In this document: positions 6,174 through 13,965 of the stretch, piece by piece
Numbering within the stretch: position 1 is the first letter of the stretch
Layout of the letters: every line of letters begins with the position of its first letter
Source of the DNA: Bacteroidales bacterium UBA4295
Lineage (GTDB): Bacteria; Bacteroidota; Bacteroidia; Bacteroidales; Paludibacteraceae
Assembly (NCBI GenBank): GCA_002395805.1
Contig: DGVB01000038.1
Coordinates: 1 to 24,181 of the forward strand
Direction of reading: 5' to 3'
Length of the DNA stretch: 24,181 nucleotides
Notes under the pieces: generated by a model
What the model saw: only the letters and a program-made list of their open reading frames with translations
What the model was told of the DNA's origin: nothing
Database searches by the model: none
Program-made: the position numbers and the translations under genes

Positions 6174-7589
6174 TTATTTTTCAAATAATCGCAGCAATGC
6201 CATTTTCTTTTTGCCAGCCTCGCCGCCGTACGGATGTTCGCGGAGCGGCAAGTTGAAATGCGTGCTGCCTTTGAGAACCGTTTGAGGATGGGTAAATTCG
6301 CGGAATCCCCATTCGCCGTGATATGCCCCCATGCCAGAATGACCGGTACCGTTGAACGGCACTCCTTTGACCATCATGTGCACACACACTTCGTTGATAC
6401 ATCCTCCGCCAAACTGCTGGGTCTGCATTACCCTGTTCGCCCATTTCATGTCTTTTGTGAAAAGATACATCGCTAACGGGTGCTCGCGGTCGGCTATAAC
6501 TTCCATTAAATCATCTACTTGCGAATCCTTGTATGGCACAATCGGTAATAAGGGGCAGAAGAGCTCATGCTGCACGATATGCTCGTTGATAGCCACGGGA
6601 TAAATGATTGTCGGCGCATATTTGCGTGTCTCTTTGACACCTTTTCCTCCGAACACAATGCGTTCACGGTATTCGTCCGCCAGCTTGGCGCATTTGTCGT
6701 ATGCCGCATCGGTGATGAGTTTCGGATATTCGGGATTCGTCTCCGCATGTTCGCCGATTTGTTTCACAAAGGCTTTTTTGAGTTCCTCCATGAACGGTTC
6801 CGCCACTTCATCCGCCACCGCTATCTGGTTGATATTGATGCATATCTGCCCGGCGTTGGTCAGTTTGAAGAAGGCTATTTTGCGTGCTGCATCCTTCAGG
6901 TCCGCATCTGCCCGTATGACACACCAGTTACCGGTCTCGCCACCTAACTCCAAAGCAACCGGAGTCAGGTTCTTCGCCGCCTCAGCCAGCACATGTTTGC
7001 CGACAGCCGGCGAGCCGGTATAGAAGATCTTGTCGAACCGCTGCGCCAGACACATATCCGCTACGTCATGCCCACCGTCAATAAGCGTCACGTATTCCGG
7101 CGGGAAGACCTCCGCAAAGAATTTCTTGAGCACCGCCGTGCATGCAGCTGACTTCGAACTTGCCTTGATCACTACCGTATTGCCGCCGCACATCGCTGCG
7201 GCTACTACACCTATCGTCAACAGAATCGGAAAATTGAACGGACTGATCACCAGTGATACGCCGTAAGGCATTTTATAGACTTTCGTGACGAGACTCGGGA
7301 AACACATCCATCCGCTGAAATGCCGTTCTGGCTTTGCCCAACGGCGCAGACCACTCAGCATCTCATTGATCTCCACGATGATAGGCCCCACGTCGCACAG
7401 ATACGCTTCTACTTCGCTGCGCCCCAAATCCTCAGTCAAAGCTGCCGTGAACTCATCCGAATGGGCAATGACGGCTGCCTTGAGTTTTTTCAGTTGCTCT
7501 ATCCTCCATTTGACAGGCAGAGTGGCGCCTGTACGGAAGAACTTCCGCTGGGCGGATACAATAGCTTGGATGTCTTTTTCCGTGTACAT
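6174..7589 (-). CDS. Aldehyde dehydrogenase, class 3-like
   Basis: 471 residues, the usual length for short class 3-type enzymes lacking the extra N-terminal part. Oxidises aldehydes to carboxylic acids with NAD(P). Seen: the oxyanion-hole asparagine N119 in SPFNFP, the nucleotide-binding FYTGSPAVGKHV (189-200), the general base E214 in LELGG, and the nucleophile C250 in NAGQIC. The C-terminal GMGAYHGEWGFREFTH matches the class 3 motif region. Odd: the position after LELGG carries Glu (E218) where class 3 enzymes commonly have Lys. It lies 4 bases downstream of the iron-type alcohol dehydrogenase and 6 bases upstream of sufS, so the three are probably co-transcribed. The ADH/ALDH pair could carry alcohol through aldehyde to acid or the reverse; the substrate is unknown. 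Confidence 0.92.
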   Translation of the reverse strand: MYTEKDIQAIVSAQRKFFRTGATLPVKWRIEQLKKLKAAVIAHSDEFTAALTEDLGRSEVEAYLCDVGPIIVEINEMLSGLRRWAKPERHFSGWMCFPSLVTKVYKMPYGVSLVISPFNFPILLTIGVVAAAMCGGNTVVIKASSKSAACTAVLKKFFAEVFPPEYVTLIDGGHDVADMCLAQRFDKIFYTGSPAVGKHVLAEAAKNLTPVALELGGETGNWCVIRADADLKDAARKIAFFKLTNAGQICININQIAVADEVAEPFMEELKKAFVKQIGEHAETNPEYPKLITDAAYDKCAKLADEYRERIVFGGKGVKETRKYAPTIIYPVAINEHIVQHELFCPLLPIVPYKDSQVDDLMEVIADREHPLAMYLFTKDMKWANRVMQTQQFGGGCINEVCVHMMVKGVPFNGTGHSGMGAYHGEWGFREFTHPQTVLKGSTHFNLPLREHPYGGEAGKKKMALLRLFEK

Positions 7590-7593
7590 ATGA

Positions 7594-8784
7594 TTAGTTT
7601 GTTATTTGTTCCAAGATGTTTTTTATCTGCCGGTTATTCATTGTCACCGGAGCCGAATAATTGATGGAGTCGGCCGCCACCATCCGGATCAGTTCCTCGT
7701 GGTCTTCCGTCTTCACCGGCGAGGCTATTTTGTCCATTCCGCACTTTTTGAGCAAAGCCCGTACGGCTTCCAGAAAATCAGGAACTTCGCAGAATCGGGC
7801 TAATTGTTCATATTTCTCCCGGCATGCCGGCTGTTGGAATTCCAAAACGGGTAGCAGCATCAGCGATATAGCCTGCCCGTGCGGCAGATGGTATTTGGCA
7901 CCGATGCTATGGGCGAAAGCATGTACGTATCCGGCTAGCTGGGTGTTAATTGCATTGCCTCCGTACAAAGCTGCGCGGCACATTTTACCGCGTGCCTCAA
8001 TCGCTTCTTCATCCGGCAGTGAACTCCACCCTTCACCCGTCAGTTTAGGCAGGTTCTGAAGAATAAGTCTCACTCCCTCCATCGACATGCGCATGTCTTC
8101 CGGATTCTCTTCTACATCGCTGACAACCCCTTCGATGCAATGACTGAGTGCATCAATGCCGCAAGCCGCCGTCACACTTTTAGGGGCATGGAAGGTCAGT
8201 TCGCTGTCTAAAACAACATGTACTATCTTCAGTCCGACCAAGACGGTCGAACCCTTTTTCCCCTTCTCGTCCGTCACTACGGCACCTACAGTGATCTCTG
8301 CCCCGGTCCCTGCAGTGGAAGGAACCATAATGACCGGCAGGGTATCTCCGGGCACAAGGAGGAACTTGGGAAGCAATACTTTCGAGGGCAGATGGGGCAT
8401 CTTTACGCCCGCGGCAATGATCTTGCAACTATCCATCACACTGCCGCCACCTAAGGCGATGATACACTCTGCTTGACACTCCATGGCCGCCAGGCGGCCC
8501 GCATCGATAACAGGTATCGTCGGCTCAGAGCATATATCCGCAAATAGACGGTATCGGATGCCTGCGGCTTCCAAGGACTCGGCTATCTTTTTTTCATATC
8601 CTAACTCATGCAGGGTTTTGTCGGTCACTACCAACACCTGCTTGTATCCCGCAGCGCGGCATAGTTCGCCGATACGCCCGCGCGCGCCGAAACCTTCCGT
8701 CACTTCAGGCTTCGGAAGCGGTACGGCATGTATCACTTTGCCGGGCAGGCGATGAATATGTTTTCTGAATAGGTAAGTTTCCAT
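7594..8784 (-). CDS. Iron-containing alcohol dehydrogenase
   Basis: 396 residues from the ATG at 8782-8784. The frame stays open much further upstream, but that part overlaps the gldB-like gene and has no family similarity. Fe-ADH family: NAD(P)-linked interconversion of alcohols and aldehydes or ketones. Seen: the dinucleotide motif GGGSVMDSCK (112-121), PSTAGTGAE (155-163), and four metal ligands D211 and H215 (GIDALSHCIEG), H288 and H302 (HAFAHSIGAKYHLPHG). The H288-H302 spacing of 14 is that of FucO-type enzymes. It starts 2 bases after the stop of the gldB-like lipoprotein gene and ends 4 bases before the aldehyde dehydrogenase. Its closest subclass (butanol-, propanediol- or glycerol-type) cannot be fixed by eye. 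Confidence 0.92.
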   Translation of the reverse strand: METYLFRKHIHRLPGKVIHAVPLPKPEVTEGFGARGRIGELCRAAGYKQVLVVTDKTLHELGYEKKIAESLEAAGIRYRLFADICSEPTIPVIDAGRLAAMECQAECIIALGGGSVMDSCKIIAAGVKMPHLPSKVLLPKFLLVPGDTLPVIMVPSTAGTGAEITVGAVVTDEKGKKGSTVLVGLKIVHVVLDSELTFHAPKSVTAACGIDALSHCIEGVVSDVEENPEDMRMSMEGVRLILQNLPKLTGEGWSSLPDEEAIEARGKMCRAALYGGNAINTQLAGYVHAFAHSIGAKYHLPHGQAISLMLLPVLEFQQPACREKYEQLARFCEVPDFLEAVRALLKKCGMDKIASPVKTEDHEELIRMVAADSINYSAPVTMNNRQIKNILEQITN

Positions 8785-8786
8785 TT

Positions 8787-9830
8787 TTAAGGCTTGTAAT
8801 AACTCTCTTCCAATATCTTCTGCGCATCGCCTTCCGCCATCAGATCTTGCAGCGAAACAGTTTCGTTGTGTTCCATATAACTCTCGGCGATTCTCCAACC
8901 GAGCCAGATACCAAGTCTTCCCGGTGCATCCTGTGACACCTCCGACGTGAACGGACCGTCGTTCAGATAACCCGTCAGCACCAGACTTTCCGTCTTGAAC
9001 AAGTCTCTTTTGTCCATAACCAGATGCCATATGGCACGCTCGTTTTTCACGCACCACTCCCATTGCTCTTTCGTCCATCCCATCACTTCATGACCCTTTA
9101 GATTGTCGAAGATCTGAGCCGTCAGGTACATCACTTTGCCGCGGTATAGCATCTGGTCCAGCAACCGGCTCTTGCTGCTCGTATAAGGGATCGTCCTGAA
9201 TAGATACGCACTCACTACATCCACCGGAATACACTCTTTCCGCATCGTCTGTTTCTGATATTCATACACAACGCGGTTATAGTACTCGTAGTCGCTTCCT
9301 AAATACATGTCTGCGCCTATTCCGATTAACCCTTCCCCGAAATAGATAGGTGTCTGGAAACCCGAGATGAACAGATAAAACGTCGGTACTTCGGTCTCCG
9401 GATAGAGCCATTCGATCCGGCCGAACGCCTTGCCTATGGCCTGCTCCAAATCCCTTACATCGGCAAAGATCTCCTGCTCGCGGGCATTCGTCTGCTTGAA
9501 ACCGTACAAGGTGTCATTCAAAAATAACGGCAACTGTTGCTCCAGAAACGCCGTGTCCGCACTCGGAATACCTAATATATCCTCCACCCACAGCGGCATG
9601 AACTCCGGGTACTCGTCATACAGCACACGAATATCTACCCTTGTACCTTGTCCCTCGTCCCTTGTCTTTAGGGAAGGGTCGGGGTTAGGCTGATGTACAT
9701 TCATCAGCGCATTGTCAAAGCGCACAATTTCAATCTCTTGCGCCGCTATGTCCTTCGGAAAATACGTCCGCCCTTTCTGACAACTCGTCAGCGCGAGTAT
9801 AAAAAGCAATATATAAATGATCTTTCTCAT
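8787..9830 (-). CDS. GldB-like lipoprotein
   Basis: 347 residues. A signal peptide with lipobox LTSC and acylated C17 marks it as a lipoprotein. The body, with EIEIVRFDNAL near residue 33, the LYDEYPEFMPLWVEDILGI region and the C-terminal GRLGIWLGWRIAESYME, is characteristic of the GldB family of Bacteroidota. GldB was named for gliding in Flavobacterium, but homologs occur widely in non-gliding members of the phylum, so no motility should be inferred. Odd: residues about 47-64 (PNPDPSLKTRDEGQGTR) are encoded by a composite of two dispersed repeats (9640-9691) inserted in frame near the N-terminus. It follows the lolD-type ATPase by 29 bases; lipoprotein export and a lipoprotein being neighbours may be meaningful or chance. 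Confidence 0.82.
   Translation of the reverse strand: MRKIIYILLFILALTSCQKGRTYFPKDIAAQEIEIVRFDNALMNVHQPNPDPSLKTRDEGQGTRVDIRVLYDEYPEFMPLWVEDILGIPSADTAFLEQQLPLFLNDTLYGFKQTNAREQEIFADVRDLEQAIGKAFGRIEWLYPETEVPTFYLFISGFQTPIYFGEGLIGIGADMYLGSDYEYYNRVVYEYQKQTMRKECIPVDVVSAYLFRTIPYTSSKSRLLDQMLYRGKVMYLTAQIFDNLKGHEVMGWTKEQWEWCVKNERAIWHLVMDKRDLFKTESLVLTGYLNDGPFTSEVSQDAPGRLGIWLGWRIAESYMEHNETVSLQDLMAEGDAQKILEESYYKP
9640..9691. repeat. Composite dispersed repeat, copy B (inside the gldB-like gene)
   Basis: Two units are fused. 9640-9665 is a CTTGTACCTTGTCCCTCGTC-type unit whose reverse complement reads ACAAGGGACGAGGGACAAGG. 9666-9691 (CTTTAGGGAAGGGTCGGGG then TTAGGCT) resembles copies A and C. The reading frame stays open across both. 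Confidence 0.65.
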
Positions 9831-9840
9831 AATATGTAGT

Positions 9841-9872
9841 TCCTTCCCTTTAGGGAGGGTTAGGGTAGGCTT
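9841..9872. repeat. Dispersed palindromic repeat, copy C (at the lolD stop codon)
   Basis: TCCTTCCCTTTAGGGAGGG followed by TTAGGGTAGGCTT matches copy A almost base for base. It fills the gap between lolD and the gldB-like gene and provides the last two sense codons (Leu-Pro) and the TAA stop of lolD at 9860-9862. Confidence 0.72.
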
Positions 9873-10516
9873 ATTACCCCGTCCTTTATTTCAATTACAC
9901 GGTCCGCAATGCCAGCCAACTCTTTGTCGTGCGTCACAAGCAGAATGGTCTGACCGTATTCCTTCCGCAGCTTTAACAGCAGCTCGCTCAACTCTTTCTT
10001 GTTTTTCTCGTCCAAACTTCCTGTGGGCTCGTCCGCCAGGATAATATCCGGACTCATCATTAATGCTCTGGCTGCGGCTACACGCTGTTTCTCGCCTCCG
10101 GAGAGCTCATTGGGCTTATGGTTCATTCGGTCTTGGAGACCTAGATCAGACAGTAATTTCTCCGCACGAGCCTTGTATTCCGTCTCTTTCTCACGAGCGA
10201 TCATAGCAGGAATGCACACATTCTCTATCGCTGTGAACTCCGGCAGTAACTGATGGAACTGGAAGATGAAACCGATATGTTTGTTCCGGAAAGCAGCCAA
10301 CTCTTTGTCTTTCATACCGAACACATCCGTTCCTTCAATCAGCACTTGTCCTTTCGTCGGTCGATCCAGAGTTCCAATGATCTGGAGTAGGGTAGTCTTG
10401 CCTGCGCCTGACTTGCCGATAATAGCCACTATCTCACCTTTCTCTACCTGCAGGTTCACTCCCTTCAGCACTTCCAACTCGCCGAAAGCCTTCCATATAT
10501 CTCTTACTTCTATCAT
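9860..10516 (-). CDS. lolD: LolD-type ABC transporter ATPase
   Basis: 218 residues, one complete nucleotide-binding domain: Walker A GKSGAGKT (34-41), Q-loop [16 protein letters not shown] (85-100), signature LSGGEKQR (138-145), Walker B IILADEP (158-164) and switch histidine H196. The Q-loop sequence and overall length are those of LolD, the ATPase that powers release of outer-membrane lipoproteins from the inner membrane. No LolC/E permease is adjacent, so a related MacB/FtsE-like role cannot be excluded. Odd: its C-terminal Leu-Pro-stop comes from dispersed repeat copy C, and its start region lies in an 11-bp tandem duplication (10512-10533) that makes an overlapping four-codon mini-ORF. 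Confidence 0.88.
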   Translation of the reverse strand: MIEVRDIWKAFGELEVLKGVNLQVEKGEIVAIIGKSGAGKTTLLQIIGTLDRPTKGQVLIEGTDVFGMKDKELAAFRNKHIGFIFQFHQLLPEFTAIENVCIPAMIAREKETEYKARAEKLLSDLGLQDRMNHKPNELSGGEKQRVAAARALMMSPDIILADEPTGSLDEKNKKELSELLLKLRKEYGQTILLVTHDKELAGIADRVIEIKDGVISLP

Positions 10517-10533
10517 ACTTCCATCATACTTCT
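10512..10533. repeat. 11-bp tandem duplication over the lolD start
   Basis: On the minus strand the units ATGATGGAAGT and ATGATAGAAGT are adjacent, 10 of 11 bases alike. The second carries the lolD start codon. The first gives ATG ATG GAA GTA TGA in another frame, whose TGA lies inside the ATGA of the lolD start. Confidence 0.7.
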
Positions 10534-10537
10534 CCGT

Positions 10538-11011
10538 TTACCAAATTGCTTGTATTAATTGTACCGTCATCAGACCGCAACATACTAATTTGAGAACCGT
10601 ACCAAAGAGCAAACCGATAAAACTGCCCCATCCGGCACGGAGCGCTTCTGCTACCTCTTTCCCTCCTATCAATTCGCCTATTATCGCGCCTGCCAACGGA
10701 CCAACAATAACGCCTATCGCACCGAAGAAAAGACCCGCAAAGACACCTATCGTACTGCCCCAAACACCGTATTTGGTCCCGCCAAAACGCTTTGTACCCC
10801 ATGCCGGCACTATGTAATCCAATACCGACACCACAACTGTCACAATACCCCATATCAGAAGCATCTGCCATGAGAAATCCACACGCTCACTCGCTTGAGC
10901 TATCCACAAGCCTACATAGGCAACAGGCACACCAGGCAGACCCGGCACAATACATCCGATAATCCCTACTATCAGGCACATCCCTGCCAATATCAATAAT
11001 ACAACATCCAT
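10538..11011 (-). CDS. DUF456 family membrane protein
   Basis: 157 residues from the ATG at 11009-11011; a TTG two codons upstream is less likely. Very hydrophobic, with glycine-zipper-like stretches: VVLLILAGMCLIVGIIGCIVPGLPGVPV, then a segment ending in VLDYIVPAWGTKRFGGTKYG, then GVFAGLFFGAIGVIVGPLAGAIIGELIGG. PGLPGVP, the FGGTKYG region and GPLAGAIIGEL are typical of DUF456. About four membrane segments, inner membrane. The function of the family is unknown. It lies 9 bases after tsaE and 21 bases before lolD, inside the minus-strand run. Confidence 0.87.
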   Translation of the reverse strand: MDVVLLILAGMCLIVGIIGCIVPGLPGVPVAYVGLWIAQASERVDFSWQMLLIWGIVTVVVSVLDYIVPAWGTKRFGGTKYGVWGSTIGVFAGLFFGAIGVIVGPLAGAIIGELIGGKEVAEALRAGWGSFIGLLFGTVLKLVCCGLMTVQLIQAIW

Positions 11012-11038
11012 TATCAATCATCAGTTATCAATCATCAA
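11011..11038. repeat. 14-bp tandem repeat at the tsaE/DUF456 junction
   Basis: TTATCAATCATCAG (11011-11024) is followed directly by TTATCAATCATCAA (11025-11038), differing only in the last base. It encodes the C-terminal residues of TsaE, contains its TGA stop, and reaches the first base of the DUF456 start codon. Confidence 0.75.
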
Positions 11039-11491
11039 CTCTCTGTCTCCATCATCCTTTACCCGAATCCGAATCCATACTGTCTCCTCCGGCAAAAGTG
11101 GCTCAATCAACTCCGGCCACTCAATAAAACAGTAGTTCCCGGAATACAGATACTCCTCCGCACCGAAGTCCATCGCCTCGCGGATATCTTTCAGCCGGTA
11201 GCAGTCAAAATGGTACACTTCGCCCTTGTATGGCTGTTCCACATCATACACATTGACGATAGCAAAAGTCGGACTGTTCACTACATCCATCGTTCCCATC
11301 GCTTCACATAGCGATTTGATGAAGGTTGTCTTACCTGCACCCATTTGACCGTCGAAAGCAAACACCCTCCGCGGCTCGCATTCATTCAGAATCTCCAGCG
11401 GGCTCACTGTCTCTCCTCGCTCATTGAGGAGAACCAACTGCTCTTCTACCCCTTTTTTGATTGTATAAGTACTCATGTTCTTGCTTTTCAT
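11021..11491 (-). CDS. tsaE: tRNA t6A biosynthesis ATPase TsaE
   Basis: 156 residues from the ATG at 11489-11491; the in-frame ATG at 11474-11476 (151 residues) is an equally good start. TsaE is the small ATPase that works with TsaB, TsaC and TsaD to make N6-threonylcarbamoyl-adenosine at position 37 of ANN-decoding tRNAs. Seen: Walker A GQMGAGKT (48-55), then NSPTFAIVNVY (72-82), HFDCYRL (94-100) and IEWPE, the recognisable TsaE series. TsaB, TsaC and TsaD are not in the window. It begins 7 bases after uvrC ends. The C-terminal MIDN comes from a 14-bp tandem repeat. Confidence 0.94.
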   Translation of the reverse strand: MKSKNMSTYTIKKGVEEQLVLLNERGETVSPLEILNECEPRRVFAFDGQMGAGKTTFIKSLCEAMGTMDVVNSPTFAIVNVYDVEQPYKGEVYHFDCYRLKDIREAMDFGAEEYLYSGNYCFIEWPELIEPLLPEETVWIRIRVKDDGDRELMIDN

Positions 11492-11498
11492 TCAATTC

Positions 11499-13316
11499 TC
11501 AGAGGCTTATTTGTGCCTTTATTTGCTCGTAAATCATTGATCCTCTGCGCTTTCCAAGTAATTCTATCCACTCTTCTTCTTTCGCTGTTCTGGCGCGCTT
11601 CACAGAACCGAAACGAGTCAGTATTTTCTGCTTGGTCGCTTCGCCAACTCCTTGAATATCATCGAGTTGACTGTGAATCTGTGCCTTGCTGCGCTTCTTT
11701 TTGTGGTAGGTTATAGCAAACCGGTGCACTTCATCCTGAATACCCGTCAGCAGGCGGAACACTTCGCTCGTCACCGGCATGCTGATCTCCGCCGGAGGAA
11801 AACCGTACAGCAGCGTCTGTGTCCGGTGCTTGTCATTTTTCTTCAGTCCCGCGATGGGAATTCTTAAACCCAACATGTCTTCCACCGCTTCCCGTATCGC
11901 ATGCATCTGACCGATACCGCCGTCGGCAATAATCAGGTCCGGCAGTTGCCCCCCTTCGTCTATCAGGTGTTGATACCTTCTCCTCACTACTTCGCGCATT
12001 GACCCGTAGTCGTCCGCACCATCTACGGTCTTGATCTCAAATCGTTTGTAATCGCTCTTACTCGGCTTCGCCATGCGATAGACGACACAGCCTGCCACCG
12101 CGCTCGTACCCTGTATATTAGAGTTGTCGAAGCAGTCTATCCATCGGGGAAGGGTAGGAAGTCCCATCATCTCTTGGAGTTCTGTCAAGATCCGTACCCC
12201 GCGCTGCTCAGGATTTAACTTATCCTCCTGCTTCAACCGGTCCATCTTATACTGTCGCACGTTCTGCATCGCTAAATCCAGCAGTTTCTTCCTGTCTCCG
12301 CTCGTAGCGATATATACGTGCAGTGTCTCATCAAAAACCTCCGGTATAAACGGAACAATTACGTCTTTCGTACTGCTTCCTAACTGATGCCGAAGTTCTA
12401 TCATGCCCATCGCTAATAGTTCCTCTTTCTCCTCTTCCATCTTGCGGCGGTACTCAATCGTCTGACCTTGCACAATAGACCCGTTGTGTACATGTAGCAT
12501 CGAGATGTACACGCGGTCATTTTGTTCGTCAAAACCGAACACATCTACATCTCTTGCCACACTGTTGGTAATAATCGTCTTGCTCTTGAATTGCTCCAGC
12601 AGCTCTATCTTACGCTTGATATCCGCTGCTTCCTCGTATTTCATTTCTGCCGATTTCATCGACATCTCTTCCTCTAACTGCCGCTCTAAATCCAGCGCAT
12701 CGCCCTTGATCAACTTTCTCGCTGCTTCTATCCATCCTTGATATGCCTCTTTTTGGTACCCCTCGCATATACCGCAGCAATTTTTCAAGTGGTATTTCAG
12801 ACATACACGCACCTTTTTTTTCTCGATGGATTCGGCAGAAAGCGGCATGTTACAGGTCCTGATAGGGTATAGTTTGTGGATTAGCTCCAATACCAAATCT
12901 ACCGTGTACCCGAAACTATAAGGACCGTAGTATTCTCCCGCTTTCTTGTTGATCGTCCTTGTCTTGAAGATCCGAGGGTACGCTTCTTTGGTAATACAGA
13001 TAGAAGGATAACTCTTTCCGTCCTTAAGCAGGATGTTATAGTGCGGCTGGTACTGCTTGATCAGGTTGTTCTCCAGCAGAAAAGCATCCTGTTCGCTCTC
13101 TACCACAACGTATTTTATATCCGCTATATGGGCTACCAATTGGCGGGTCTTTGATGATTGATGGTCTTTATTGAAATAACTGTTCACCCTCCTATGCAGG
13201 TTCTTGGCCTTGCCTACATAAATGATCTGCCCATCCTTGTCAAAGTACTGGTATACGCCCGGACTCTCCGGTATACGCCGAAGCAATAGAGCAATATGAT
13301 CATTCTTCGCTGCCAA
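11499..13316 (-). CDS. uvrC: Excinuclease ABC subunit C
   Basis: 605 residues, full length for UvrC, the nuclease that makes both incisions in nucleotide excision repair. Seen: an N-terminal GIY-YIG nuclease (PGVYQYFDKDG then YVGKAKNLHRRVNSYF, about 19-50), a cysteine-rich CNMPLSAESIEKKKVRVCLKY region, a UVR domain (EEEMSMKSAEMKYEEAADIK), the RNase H-like 3' nuclease domain with DCFDNSNIQGTSAV and DYGSMREVVRRRY, and C-terminal helix-hairpin-helix repeats (IQGVGEATKQKILTRFGS). Start: no ATG or GTG lies in frame near the expected N-terminus, so TTG at 13314-13316 is the likely start. It follows apt by 46 bases. Confidence 0.95.
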   Translation of the reverse strand: MAAKNDHIALLLRRIPESPGVYQYFDKDGQIIYVGKAKNLHRRVNSYFNKDHQSSKTRQLVAHIADIKYVVVESEQDAFLLENNLIKQYQPHYNILLKDGKSYPSICITKEAYPRIFKTRTINKKAGEYYGPYSFGYTVDLVLELIHKLYPIRTCNMPLSAESIEKKKVRVCLKYHLKNCCGICEGYQKEAYQGWIEAARKLIKGDALDLERQLEEEMSMKSAEMKYEEAADIKRKIELLEQFKSKTIITNSVARDVDVFGFDEQNDRVYISMLHVHNGSIVQGQTIEYRRKMEEEKEELLAMGMIELRHQLGSSTKDVIVPFIPEVFDETLHVYIATSGDRKKLLDLAMQNVRQYKMDRLKQEDKLNPEQRGVRILTELQEMMGLPTLPRWIDCFDNSNIQGTSAVAGCVVYRMAKPSKSDYKRFEIKTVDGADDYGSMREVVRRRYQHLIDEGGQLPDLIIADGGIGQMHAIREAVEDMLGLRIPIAGLKKNDKHRTQTLLYGFPPAEISMPVTSEVFRLLTGIQDEVHRFAITYHKKKRSKAQIHSQLDDIQGVGEATKQKILTRFGSVKRARTAKEEEWIELLGKRRGSMIYEQIKAQISL

Positions 13317-13362
13317 TTTCCCTAACTCCTTGTCCTTTTCTCTACCTTCTATTAGCTATCTC

Positions 13363-13902
13363 CTATTCGTCTACTTCTATGCCTAACAGGCAGTCGATAT
13401 CTACTCCTCTTTCTGCTAAAAACTCCCGCCCGTTTAGTCCTTCTAATTCAATCAAACAGTTGGTGTAAATTTTCTTCACACCCGCTTTTTTTACCAACTC
13501 CACTGCTGCCATCATGGATCCGCCTGTAGCTAAGATATCGTCATGTATCAGTACTACATCGTTCTCGCCCAATGCACCCTTATGCATCTCGATAGTATCC
13601 GTACCGTATTCTTTGGCGTAACTGATACTAATCGTCTCTGCAGGTAATTTGCCCGGTTTGCGGATGGGTACAAATCCTGCGCCTAACTCAATGGCTACCG
13701 CTGGAGCTACGATGAACCCTCTTGACTCAATACCTACTATCTGGGTAATACCTAACTCCCTATAGCGTTTTACCATCTCGTCGCGCATCCATTTCAGGCA
13801 TTCTGGTTTGGCCAATGCCGTGGTGATGTCTTTGAACTGAATTCCTTTGATCGGAAAATCGGGTACATTGCGGATAGACGCAATCACTTCTTTTGCTGTC
13901 AT
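13363..13902 (-). CDS. apt: Adenine phosphoribosyltransferase
   Basis: 179 residues from the ATG at 13900-13902. Converts adenine plus PRPP to AMP (purine salvage, cytoplasm). Seen: IRNVPDFPIKGIQFKDITT at the N-terminus, GIESRGFIVAPAVA (57-70) for base recognition, and the PRPP-binding loop VLIHDDILATGGSM (117-130). The frame stays open 19 codons further to an ATG at 13957-13959, but that extension (MFHVEQ...) is read from the parS-like palindrome and is not part of the family. It lies downstream of mnmG with the parS-like site and an AT-rich palindrome in the gap. Confidence 0.95.
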   Translation of the reverse strand: MTAKEVIASIRNVPDFPIKGIQFKDITTALAKPECLKWMRDEMVKRYRELGITQIVGIESRGFIVAPAVAIELGAGFVPIRKPGKLPAETISISYAKEYGTDTIEMHKGALGENDVVLIHDDILATGGSMMAAVELVKKAGVKKIYTNCLIELEGLNGREFLAERGVDIDCLLGIEVDE

Positions 13903-13942
13903 ATATCTATTTAGTTTAATTTTTCTATACGATCCCTCTCTC

Positions 13943-13958
13943 TGTTCCACGTGAAACA
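13943..13958. promoter_or_regulatory. parS-like ParB-binding site
   Basis: TGTTCCACGTGAAACA matches the 16-bp parS consensus TGTTNCACGTGNAACA at every fixed position. Half-sites are TGTTCCAC and GTGAAACA, one position short of a perfect palindrome. It sits in the non-coding gap between mnmG and apt. parS is bound by ParB to load SMC and move the origin region; sites usually cluster near oriC, and mnmG (gidA) is often origin-proximal. Confidence 0.8.
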
Positions 13959-13965
13959 TTTTACA

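Noticed and set aside
8785..9078. N-terminal extension giving a 494-residue iron-type alcohol dehydrogenase
   Set aside because: The extra part overlaps the gldB-like gene in another frame and has no Fe-ADH similarity. The ATG at 8782-8784 gives the normal family length.
10896..10906. CTATCCACA as a DnaA box near the parS-like site
   Set aside because: A single 8-of-9 match inside the DUF456 gene with no cluster. Expected by chance.
12124..12741. Plus-strand ORFs opposite uvrC
   Set aside because: They are antisense shadows of a well-supported gene with all UvrC domains intact.
13903..13959. Nineteen-codon extension of Apt starting MFHVEQ
   Set aside because: The ATG is created by the parS-like palindrome and the residues do not belong to the Apt family. 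The ATG at 13900-13902 fits.
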